NCBI GenBank assembly: GCA_008636095.1
Contig: VSJD01000277.1
Coordinates: 1 to 5,889, forward strand
DNA: 5,889 bases
Origin: Kiritimatiellota bacterium
Lineage (GTDB): Bacteria > Verrucomicrobiota > Kiritimatiellia > JAAZAB01
Reading direction: 5' to 3'
This document shows positions 1 to 5,889 of the stretch, piece after piece; the first letter of the stretch is position 1; each line of letters begins with the position of its first letter. The notes beneath the pieces are model-generated. The model was not told the origin of the DNA, did not search any database, and saw only the letters and a program-made list of their open reading frames with translations. The translations under genes were made by a program, and so were the position numbers.

Positions 1-174
1 GTGGCCATGTCCAAGGAGCAGTATCTGTGGATGAAAAAGGCGATTGCAAACTGGCGGTACGTACAGCTAACGCTCAAGCGCATGCAGCAGATTTCCCGCT
101 TGGTGCTCTTCCGCACCATCCCTGAACCGCCGCGCCGTAAGCCATTGAGCAAGCGAGTATTAGGCCTTAACTAA
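1..174 (+). CDS. Small basic protein of unknown function, possibly 5'-truncated
   Basis: This frame is open from the first base to a TAA at 172-174 and encodes up to 57 residues. It could start at the GTG at position 1 or the ATG at 7 (MSKEQYLWMKK...), but the window gives no upstream sequence, so it may equally be the tail of a longer protein. Roughly the first 40 residues read as an amphipathic helix rich in Lys, Arg, Gln and Met. A proline/arginine-rich tail follows (PEPPRRKPLSKRVLGLN). The strong positive charge would suit nucleic-acid binding. I recall small ORFs of this general look beside transposases, but I cannot name a family and do not assign a function. No membrane segment or signal peptide is visible. 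A strong hairpin begins 10 bases after the stop. The protein-like composition supports real coding, but the short length limits confidence. Confidence 0.5.
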   Translation: MAMSKEQYLWMKKAIANWRYVQLTLKRMQQISRLVLFRTIPEPPRRKPLSKRVLGLN

Positions 175-184
175 GCGCCATTCG

Positions 185-218
185 GGTCAGACTTAAATAT
201 TAAATAATATATCTGACC
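185..218. repeat. AT-rich nested palindrome (hairpin) after the basic ORF
   Basis: The outer arms GGTCAGA (185-191) and TCTGACC (212-218) are perfect 7-base complements. They enclose a second perfect palindrome, ATATTA-AA-TAATAT (197-210), offset by two bases from the centre of the outer stem. No T-run follows on either strand, so an ordinary intrinsic terminator is unlikely. The layout of GC-containing arms round an AT core looks more like a mobile-element end, a REP-type palindrome or a protein-binding site. Similar TCTGACC-flanked AT-rich motifs near IS200-like/RAYT transposases are a memory that I cannot check here. Confidence 0.6.
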
Positions 219-273
219 AAACGGGCGGAATATGCGAGACAGGGAGCAAGGCAAGACCTTTTGCAAAGCATGC

Positions 274-292
274 GGGGTAGACAAAGAACCCC
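274..292. other. Small hairpin in the GH78 upstream region
   Basis: GGGGT (274-278) and ACCCC (288-292) can form a five-pair, GC-rich stem with a nine-base loop (AGACAAAGA). It lies 54 bases before the GH78 start codon. It may fold in the leader RNA if transcription begins upstream. There is no T-run, so it does not look like an intrinsic terminator. A stem this short can easily arise by chance. Confidence 0.25.
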
Positions 293-332
293 TGACACTG
301 ATGCCCCCATGAAACCATTTCCGAGATGTATG

Positions 333-345
333 TTTTTTAAAAAAT
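333..345 (+). promoter_or_regulatory. T6A6 palindrome occupying the ribosome-binding position of the GH78 gene
   Basis: TTTTTT (333-338) followed by AAAAAA (339-344), then a single T, runs directly into the ATG at 346. A Shine-Dalgarno sequence would normally lie here and none is present; the nearest purine-rich bases (GAGA at 323-326) are too far upstream. The A-run may mark an unstructured, A-rich initiation region of the kind used in SD-independent translation, which is an inference. The start itself is secure: the frame is closed by a TGA at 310-312, and no ATG, GTG or TTG lies between that stop and 346. Confidence 0.4.
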
Positions 346-2769
346 ATGAATGCATTTTCCATTGGCCGATTCATCTGGATTAAAAAGAAAGACACGGTCC
401 CGAACCGGTATCTGGTGTTTCAAAAGGTGTTCCGGCTGGCTGACCCGCCAACCAGCGCGCGTTTGAAAATCAGCGCCTATTCCCATTATCAGGTTGCCTT
501 GAACGGCAACCTGCTGGGGCGGGGCCCGGATCCTTCGAATCACCGGCGTTATTATTACGACGTTTATAATGTCCGTGCCTCCTTGCGCCGCGGGCAGAAC
601 GTCATAACCGTGCTGGCTTATGCGTTCGGCCCGGAGTTGCCCTGGCCGGAAACCGCCTATCTTCCGGGAGAATCCGGCTGGCTGATTTTTGAGTTGGAGT
701 GCCTCCGGGCAAACGGACGTACGGTATGCCTTGGATCGGATGACACGTGGCGGGTCCGGCCTGCCGATGCCTGGGCGCAACGCACGTCCGGCTATACCGA
801 GTTGCGCGCGGCTTACAAGGAATATTATGATGCCAACAAGTTCGGTTATGACGGGTTGTATTTACCCGACGCCGGGGGGGGAGGGCGTTGGGCCAGTGCC
901 GTTGAATTGGCGCCCGCCGACTTGATCCATGATTACGCGTTTCATCCCAAGGAAATCAAACCGTTCCGCTACCGGGACCACTATCCCGTGGCGGCCTACA
1001 GCATTGACGGCGGTTTTGCCTATGGCTTTACAAAAAACAGGGGCTGGCAGATTGAAAATCCGGAGGCCCTGGTCAAAGCCTATCCCGTGGGCCGTTATTA
1101 TGAAATGTTGCATAAGGGGGAACCGAATTTTCCGAAAGGCCGCCTGAAAACCGCCGCCGGGTATGCCTGTGCCGTCCACCGGGTTGCCGGAATCGGCGAT
1201 CCCTCGCTGTGGATTGATTTTGGCAGCATGCAATACGGTTTCTTCTGCCTGGAGCTCGAGACTTCCGCCGCGGGCAGCGTTGTGAACGTGGGGTATGGCG
1301 AATCCCCAAATATCACCTATATTGACCGCTATACTACCCGGCCGGGGCGTCAGGTCTTCAGCCCGTTCCATAACCGCGCCGGGCGGTATATGATCCTGAC
1401 GTTTTCAAAAATCGCCGCGCCCATTCGCATCTGGGACCTGCGTTTCCGGCACTGTGACTACCCGGCCCGGGAACGCGGTTCTTTTTCCTCGTCATCCGCG
1501 CTACTGGACCGGATCAGGACAACTTCGATCCGTACGTTGCGCCTTAACATGCACAGCCATTTTGAGGATTGCCCGTGGCGCGAGCAAAAGCTATATGTCG
1601 GCGACCTGTATGCGGAGTCGCTCGCGTGTTATTACTCGCTGGGTGAGTATGCCTATGTAAAAAAGAACCTGCAACAGCTGACCGCCTACCAGGCGCCCGA
1701 CGGATGGGTATCCTCGGCCGGGCCCGGATGTTCAAGGGGTGGCGGGCCAATCGTTGATTTCCCCTTATACTTTGTTTTTGTGCTTCGGGACTACTACCTC
1801 TTTTCCGGCGATCGCCAAACGCTGGCCGGACTTTACCCGCTGGCGGTGGCCCAGTTGAATCGCTACCGGGACATGGGGCTGCGCCGGGAAGGACTCTTGA
1901 ATATCGGTAAAGCCGACACGTTTTCCAACTGGTGCTTTATTAACTGGGGTGATGTGGTGAAAAAAGGACAGTGTGCGCCGTTGAATTTTCTCCTGGCGCG
2001 CGGGCTGGCCGCCGCAATGGAAATGGCCACGTGGTTGAACAAGCCGGAAGAGTGTGACGTGTTCCGCAAGACCTTCGACGCGTTGCGCCGGGCAACCGCG
2101 TCGGCGTTCTGGGATTCAGCGCGGGGATTGTACCGGGATGGGCGTTTTAACGGCCGGCCGATCGCTCATTATACCACCGAAACCAACACGTTGGCGCTCT
2201 TGTCCGGGATCCCGGACCTGCGTCAGACGCGGCGCATTCTGGATGCCTTGCAACAAGGCCGGCTGGCGTTACAGACTCCCACGGCATTTTTTAACGCGTT
2301 TGTGGCCGATGCCTTGTTCCGGAACTACCGAACTGCGCCGGCCCTGCGCTTGATCGAGGAATATTGGGGACAAATGCTTCAGCATGGCGCCAATACGTTC
2401 TGGGAAATGTTTCTCCCCGAGACACCTCCCGCCGGCCACCCGCCGAAATATGTGAGCCTGTGCCATGGCTGGTCGAGCGGTCCGGCTTTTTTGTTGCCTG
2501 CTTATGTGCTGGGTATCCGTCCGATCCAGCCGGGATTCCGGACGTTTACCGTGGATCCGCAACTGCAGACCTTGACTTCTGTTGCGGGGATAGTTCCTAC
2601 GCCCCATGGGCCGATTTCGTTCAGTTATGAATCCGGCACGCTCTCGATCCGCCACCCGCCGCTGACAACGCCCGTGATCAGCAAACGTCGGCATTTTGGG
2701 ACCGGAACAAAAATCATCCTTCGTGAGGAAGGCCCCAATACTCGTATTCCCGTACCAGCGCGTGTTTGA
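346..2769 (+). CDS. GH78 family glycoside hydrolase (alpha-L-rhamnosidase type)
   Basis: Complete 807-residue protein. GH78 enzymes release terminal alpha-L-rhamnose from glycosides and polysaccharides by an inverting mechanism. The order of parts fits the family: an N-terminal beta-sandwich with the sugar-binding-like segment HYQVALNGNLLG (about 47-58); a second beta domain with LWIDFG (288-293) and YGES (317-320); an (alpha/alpha)6 barrel from about 380 to 720; and a C-terminal beta-sandwich. The catalytic motif DCPWREQKLYVGD spans 408-420. It places D408, E413 and D420 where the family carries its substrate-binding acids and general-acid Glu. E687 in NTFWE is the likely general base, and LCHGWSSGP (705-713) is the usual conserved stretch after it. 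FINWGD (531-536) also fits. I see no signal peptide or lipobox, so a cytoplasmic site acting on imported oligosaccharides is likely. The length is modest for GH78, with no obvious extra binding module. The ATG at 346 is the only start after the upstream in-frame stop. Substrate is not predictable: distant GH78 members can differ in specificity. Confidence 0.9.
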   Translation: MNAFSIGRFIWIKKKDTVPNRYLVFQKVFRLADPPTSARLKISAYSHYQVALNGNLLGRGPDPSNHRRYYYDVYNVRASLRRGQNVITVLAYAFGPELPWPETAYLPGESGWLIFELECLRANGRTVCLGSDDTWRVRPADAWAQRTSGYTELRAAYKEYYDANKFGYDGLYLPDAGGGGRWASAVELAPADLIHDYAFHPKEIKPFRYRDHYPVAAYSIDGGFAYGFTKNRGWQIENPEALVKAYPVGRYYEMLHKGEPNFPKGRLKTAAGYACAVHRVAGIGDPSLWIDFGSMQYGFFCLELETSAAGSVVNVGYGESPNITYIDRYTTRPGRQVFSPFHNRAGRYMILTFSKIAAPIRIWDLRFRHCDYPARERGSFSSSSALLDRIRTTSIRTLRLNMHSHFEDCPWREQKLYVGDLYAESLACYYSLGEYAYVKKNLQQLTAYQAPDGWVSSAGPGCSRGGGPIVDFPLYFVFVLRDYYLFSGDRQTLAGLYPLAVAQLNRYRDMGLRREGLLNIGKADTFSNWCFINWGDVVKKGQCAPLNFLLARGLAAAMEMATWLNKPEECDVFRKTFDALRRATASAFWDSARGLYRDGRFNGRPIAHYTTETNTLALLSGIPDLRQTRRILDALQQGRLALQTPTAFFNAFVADALFRNYRTAPALRLIEEYWGQMLQHGANTFWEMFLPETPPAGHPPKYVSLCHGWSSGPAFLLPAYVLGIRPIQPGFRTFTVDPQLQTLTSVAGIVPTPHGPISFSYESGTLSIRHPPLTTPVISKRRHFGTGTKIILREEGPNTRIPVPARV

Positions 2770-2784
2770 TGGTGGACTTTATTA

Positions 2785-2839
2785 AAGCCGTGTACAGCGT
2801 CATCTGCATGCCGGCGGCAGGTCTTGGCCTCCACGGCTT
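2785..2839. terminator. Candidate bidirectional terminator in the convergent gap (weak)
   Basis: AAGCCGTG (2785-2792) and CACGGCTT (2832-2839) are perfect 8-base complements separated by 39 bases. The repeat fills the gap between the GH78 stop and the efflux-channel stop, and it overlaps the latter's TAA. Inside the loop, TGCC-GGC-GGCA (2809-2819) can form a small stem. Read on the minus strand, the stem runs into CTTTAATAAAG, a poor T-tract. Position favours a shared transcription end, but the long loop and missing T-run make it weak. Confidence 0.25.
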
Positions 2840-4271
2840 ACGGAGCTGCGCCCCATTCCCCGTCCGGCAGGTTCCATCCGCCGCCCAGGGCCTTGTAAAG
2901 CTGGATGACGGCCGTCAGGCGATAGAGTTGGGTCTGCGCCAGGTTATTTTCGGCCGGGAACAACTGCTGTTGGGCTTCGAGCACCTCGTAATAACTGGCC
3001 TTGCCGGCGACATAGCGATCGCGTGACACTGCGACCGCATCCACATAGCAGCGCACACAGCGCGTTTGCTGGGTGAAAACGTCTTCCAGTTTGACGCGCG
3101 TAACCAGTGCATTGGCCACGTCCTGGAATGACGTGCGCACGGTCTGTTCATAAGTAATCGCCGCTTCTTCACTTTGTGCGCGCGCCTGGCGAATCTGCGC
3201 CATCAGCGCGCCGCCCTGGAAAATCGGCCCGGCCAGGTTGCCGCCGATGCTCCAGGCCATGGCATCGTTGTTGAACGAATTCAGGTCCGGACTCACACGC
3301 CCGAATAGCGTGGTCAGGCCGATTTTAGGGAAGCATTGGGCGATAGCGACCCCGATCTGGGCGTTAGCCGCACGCAGGGTCTGTTCCGCCGCGCGAATAT
3401 CCGGCCGCCGCCTAAGCAGATCGGAGGGTAATCCGGCAGGCACCTCCGGCGGCTTATCCTGCCGGAGCAGGGTTGTATCGCGCGGCACGATCCCCGGATT
3501 GCGGCCGAGCAGAAGATTAATCTGGTTTTCCTTGATCACAATCCGCCGCTCGATATCTGGAATCATAGCGGCGGTTGAAGCCGCGGCGGCTTCAGCCCGG
3601 GAGGTTTCCAGCCGCGAGGCGGCGCCGCCGGCCAGTTTTTGTCTGAAAATATCCAGACTTTCTTCAAATGAAAGCGTTGTCCGTTTCGCGATCACTAACT
3701 CGAGGTCCAGCTCCAAAAGTTCGAAATAGGCCTGGGCCACACTGCAGACGACCGTCAGCATGATCCCGCGCCGGTTTTCAGTGGTGGCCAACAGCTGGGC
3801 TTGCGCGGCTTCGTTCAGGCGGCGGATGCGGCCCCAGAGATCAAGCTCCCACGTGGCCGAGGCGGCGAGCATCAGGGGATTTCCCGTTTGGCCGTCGGCG
3901 GGCGAAGCGTTGCCGCGAAATGCATTGCGACTGCGTTCCAGATCGCCTTGATAGCCGATCTGCGGGAAAAACTGGGCACGTGATTGCGCCGCCATTGCCT
4001 GGTACTCCTCGACGCGCTTAATGGCGATGCGCAAGTCGTAATTATTGGTGAGCGCGGTTCGAACCAGTTCGTGAAGCGTGTCGTCGGCAAACACATCCCA
4101 CCACGGTAAATCGGCCATCGTAACCTGCTGGCTGACAACGCCCTGGCCGAGGAACCCGGCCGGCGCATCCACCGCCGGCGTCTTAAATCGGGGGCCCATG
4201 GCGCACCCGCCGGCCAGCAGGGCCACCAGGATCAGCAGGCTAACATGGCTGTATTTGAATGGAGATGACAT
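2838..4271 (-). CDS. TolC/OprM-family outer-membrane efflux lipoprotein
   Basis: Complete 477-residue outer-membrane factor of the OprM/NodT type. It would form the trimeric exit duct of a tripartite drug or solute efflux pump. The N-terminus has a lipoprotein signal: a hydrophobic stretch (residues 10-20) ending in LAGGC with the lipidated Cys at 23. Ala at +2 rather than Asp favours outer-membrane sorting. Family hallmarks follow: PWWDVFADDTLHELV (56-70), ALTNNYDLRIA (73-83) and WELDLWGRIRR (141-151). The second outer-membrane-efflux repeat has DLLRRRPDIRAAEQ (284-297) and AANAQIGVAIAQCFPKIGLT (301-320), and the protein ends with LYKALGGGW (458-466). Length is normal. The pump gene lies 118 bases upstream on the same strand, consistent with one operon. 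An in-frame TAG two codons before the ATG fixes the start, and no Shine-Dalgarno sequence precedes it. Unusually, it has four Cys besides the lipidated one (176, 313, 405, 408), the last two forming a C-V-R-C motif. Confidence 0.93.
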   Translation of the reverse strand: MSSPFKYSHVSLLILVALLAGGCAMGPRFKTPAVDAPAGFLGQGVVSQQVTMADLPWWDVFADDTLHELVRTALTNNYDLRIAIKRVEEYQAMAAQSRAQFFPQIGYQGDLERSRNAFRGNASPADGQTGNPLMLAASATWELDLWGRIRRLNEAAQAQLLATTENRRGIMLTVVCSVAQAYFELLELDLELVIAKRTTLSFEESLDIFRQKLAGGAASRLETSRAEAAAASTAAMIPDIERRIVIKENQINLLLGRNPGIVPRDTTLLRQDKPPEVPAGLPSDLLRRRPDIRAAEQTLRAANAQIGVAIAQCFPKIGLTTLFGRVSPDLNSFNNDAMAWSIGGNLAGPIFQGGALMAQIRQARAQSEEAAITYEQTVRTSFQDVANALVTRVKLEDVFTQQTRCVRCYVDAVAVSRDRYVAGKASYYEVLEAQQQLFPAENNLAQTQLYRLTAVIQLYKALGGGWNLPDGEWGAAP

Positions 4272-4297
4272 AAGCTATATAGTAATTTTAATCCTGA

Positions 4298-4331
4298 CGG
4301 GACGAGGGCGTCCCGCCTCCATTATTGGTGG
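4298..4331. repeat. Two adjacent hairpins, REP-like, between pump and channel genes
   Basis: The first hairpin has perfect 7-base arms, CGGGACG (4298-4304) and CGTCCCG (4309-4315), with a four-base AGGG loop. Directly beside it, CCTCCA (4316-4321) and TGGTGG (4326-4331) pair at five of six positions round a TTAT loop. The GC-rich stem stands out against the AT-rich flanks. On the minus strand the first stem is followed by TCAGGATTAAAATT, not a T-run, so it is a poor intrinsic terminator. It could be a REP element, an RNA-stability or attenuation structure tuning the downstream channel gene, or both. REP identity rests only on form; there is one copy in this window. Confidence 0.5.
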
Positions 4332-4389
4332 CGCAGTCAGGTGCCCCGCATCGGATTCTAATGAACTGTTTTAAATATCAGTCCGAGTA

Positions 4390-5889
4390 TCATGGAGAAT
4401 GACTTTCCTCCGTCTTCTCCTTTGGCAACGCGGTACGCTTCGGCTCCTTGCCATGAATCAAATGCTGGATAAAGGAAAAGGAGACGGGAATGATGAAAAT
4501 GGCGATGCAGGTGGCGGCCAGCATGCCGCCGATCACCGCCGTGCCAAGCACCTGGCGCGAGACCGCGCCGGAGCCGGTGGCGACCCACAGCGGCACACAG
4601 CCCAGGATAAACGCGAAGGCCGTCATCAGGATCGGGCGCAGTCTGATACGTGCGCCATGCAGGGCGGCATCCACTGCGGGCATGCCGCCTTCATAACTTG
4701 TTTTGGAAAATTCAACGATCAGGATGGCGTTTTTCGCGGCCAGCCCGATCAGCATGATCAGCCCGATCTGGACATAAACGCTGACGTCCATGTGGCGCAG
4801 ATAGACCGCCAAGAACGCGCCGAACACGGCGACCGGTGTACCCAGCAGGACGCTGAACGGCAAGCCCCAGCTTTCATACTGGGCCGCCAGGATCAGGAAC
4901 ACGAACAAAAGCGACAATCCGAAAATGACCCACACCGGGACGCCTTGCTGGGCCTGCTTTTCCTGGTATGACATCGCCAGGTAATCATAGCCCATTTCCA
5001 CCGGCATGGTCCGGGCAAAGACCTCTTCCAATGCCTGCATGGCTTGCGCAGAACTATAGCCTGGCGCCGCCGAGACATTAAACTGGGCGCAACGGTAAAG
5101 ATTGAACCGCATAGTGAATTCCGGCCCGAAGCGCGACTCCATCTTGGTCAGCGCGGAGAGCGGTGCCATGTTGCCCTGGTTGTTGCGCACATAAAACTGA
5201 CCCAGGTTCTCGGCGCGATCGCGGTAATCGCCTTCAGCTTGAACATAGACCTGCCATTGCCGCCCGAAGCGATTGAAATAGTTGATAAAATAGCCGCCCA
5301 TAAAGGCCTGCAGGGTTTGATACACCTGGCTGATATCCACGCCCTGCTTTAACACTTTGTCGCGGTCCACATCTACATACACCTGCGGCACGACCGGCAG
5401 AAACGTTGTGTTAATGGTTTGTATTTCCGGCCGCTTGCGGGCGGCTTCCGTGAATGTTTTCACATTATCCGCCAGAAATGCAATGTCCTTGCCGGCGCGG
5501 TCCTCAAGCAGGAACGTGACGCCGCCAGCTGTGCCGATACCCGGAATGGCTGGCGGCGGGAAGGAAAACGCGATAGCCTGCGGGAGTTTGGATAAAGCCT
5601 GATTGAGGTAATCGGTAATTGCCGCGTATTGTTCCGCAGGGTTTTTGCGCTCATCCCACGGCTTAAGCGTGACAAAGAAGAAGGCGTTGTATGTGTTCTG
5701 GACCCAGCTCAACATGCTGAAGCCGCAGACAGTGGTGTAAGATTGCACGCCCGGGGTTTTGGCGAGAATTTCCTCGATCTGTTGACAAACTGCATCCGTG
5801 CGCTGGAGCGAGGCGGCATTTGGAAGCTGAACGTTAATATACATATATCCCTGGTCTTCTTCCGGGATAAATGTGCCCGGCAGAATTTT
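4390..5889 (-). CDS. RND (HAE1/AcrB-type) efflux pump, C-terminal half, cut by window edge
   Basis: The minus-strand frame is open from the window edge, so the gene is partial: 499 residues are visible and the N-terminal half lies beyond 5889. The first internal ATG (5844) is not the start, because the 15 codons before it encode the RND signature LPGTFIPEEDQGY. The fragment matches AcrB from about residue 560 to its end: the second periplasmic porter/docking loop (1 to about 315), then five membrane helices, TM8 to TM12 (about 318-337, 343-364, 370-392, 418-437 and 451-474, numbered from the first visible residue). Residues of the proton-relay network are kept: the TM10 Lys in AAKNAILIVEF (386), and the Arg and Thr of RLRPILMT (416 and 423), matching AcrB K940, R971 and T978. 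The partner TM4 aspartates are off-window. The role is proton-driven export of drugs or amphiphiles from periplasm or inner membrane through the downstream channel. The porter sequence (FPPPAIPGIGTAGG) is HAE1-type, not a heavy-metal pump. Substrate cannot be read from this fragment. Confidence 0.95.
   Translation of the reverse strand, partial: KILPGTFIPEEDQGYMYINVQLPNAASLQRTDAVCQQIEEILAKTPGVQSYTTVCGFSMLSWVQNTYNAFFFVTLKPWDERKNPAEQYAAITDYLNQALSKLPQAIAFSFPPPAIPGIGTAGGVTFLLEDRAGKDIAFLADNVKTFTEAARKRPEIQTINTTFLPVVPQVYVDVDRDKVLKQGVDISQVYQTLQAFMGGYFINYFNRFGRQWQVYVQAEGDYRDRAENLGQFYVRNNQGNMAPLSALTKMESRFGPEFTMRFNLYRCAQFNVSAAPGYSSAQAMQALEEVFARTMPVEMGYDYLAMSYQEKQAQQGVPVWVIFGLSLLFVFLILAAQYESWGLPFSVLLGTPVAVFGAFLAVYLRHMDVSVYVQIGLIMLIGLAAKNAILIVEFSKTSYEGGMPAVDAALHGARIRLRPILMTAFAFILGCVPLWVATGSGAVSRQVLGTAVIGGMLAATCIAIFIIPVSFSFIQHLIHGKEPKRTALPKEKTEESHSP

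Noticed and set aside
185..218. Hairpin as an intrinsic terminator for the 1-174 ORF
   Set aside because: No T-run follows the stem on either strand and the stem interior is AT-rich, unlike a Rho-independent terminator.
171..395. 74-residue minus-strand ORF across the 175-345 gap
   Set aside because: It begins inside the GH78 gene and crosses the palindrome and T6A6 tract; no family resemblance and no start signal.
337..780. 147-residue minus-strand ORF opposite the GH78 N-terminal domain
   Set aside because: The plus-strand frame carries a recognisable GH78 domain here; the antisense frame has no recognisable motif.
2269..2694. 141-residue minus-strand ORF opposite the GH78 C-terminal region
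   Set aside because: It lies opposite the catalytic-base and CHGW motifs of the GH78 gene and has a low-information Arg-rich composition.
2714..2809. 31-codon minus-strand ORF (MQMTLYTALIKSTIKHALVR...) across the convergent junction
   Set aside because: It reads somewhat like protein, but it is very short, overlaps the GH78 3' end on the opposite strand, and has no recognisable family. A gene remnant is possible but unsupported.
4272..4293. TATATA just before the channel gene start as a -10 box for a leaderless promoter
   Set aside because: The hexamer would place the transcription start at or past the ATG, and no -35-like hexamer lies 17 bases upstream.
4399..4971. 190-residue plus-strand ORF antisense to the RND gene
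   Set aside because: It lies opposite a clearly conserved RND coding region and its composition (rich in His, Gln, Asp and Arg) is the usual shadow of such a gene; no domain is recognisable.
1..5889. CRISPR array, tRNA, rRNA or complete insertion sequence
   Set aside because: No regularly spaced repeats, tRNA-like folds, rRNA sequence or transposase catalytic domain seen on either strand.

Overview
The window looks like chromosomal DNA from a Gram-negative bacterium. An outer-membrane efflux lipoprotein sits beside an RND inner-membrane pump, a pairing that requires two membranes. Coding regions are GC-rich and the gaps are visibly AT-rich. Neither complete gene has a Shine-Dalgarno sequence before its start. 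A GH78 enzyme without SD-led initiation would suit the PVC group (Verrucomicrobiota, Kiritimatiellota, Lentisphaerota) or Bacteroidota, but this is a weak inference; no marker gene in the window fixes the taxon.

Layout: (1) 1-174, plus strand: the end, or possibly all, of a small, very basic protein I do not recognise. (2) 175-345: an AT-rich gap holding a conspicuous hairpin (185-218), a smaller hairpin (274-292) and a T6A6 palindrome that runs up to the next start codon. (3) 346-2769, plus strand: a complete 807-residue GH78 family protein (alpha-L-rhamnosidase type) with the catalytic acidic residues in place and no signal peptide. (4) 2770-2837: a short convergent gap with a long-loop inverted repeat. 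(5) 2838-4271, minus strand: a complete TolC/OprM-type outer-membrane factor with a lipoprotein signal. (6) 4272-4389: a gap with two adjacent hairpins resembling a REP element. (7) 4390-5889, minus strand: the C-terminal half of an AcrB-like HAE1 RND transporter, cut by the right edge of the window.

The two minus-strand genes form the usual pump then outer-membrane-channel order of a tripartite efflux operon. The periplasmic adaptor (membrane fusion protein) would be expected upstream of the pump, beyond position 5889. The GH78 gene converges on this operon and shows no functional link to it. No other carbohydrate-use gene is visible, so it cannot be assigned to a polysaccharide-utilisation locus from this window.

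I see no convincing new multi-gene system. The points most worth a second look are the non-coding palindromes (185-218 and 4298-4331), the unrecognised basic ORF next to the first of them, the SD-less starts, and an eight-G run inside the GH78 gene.
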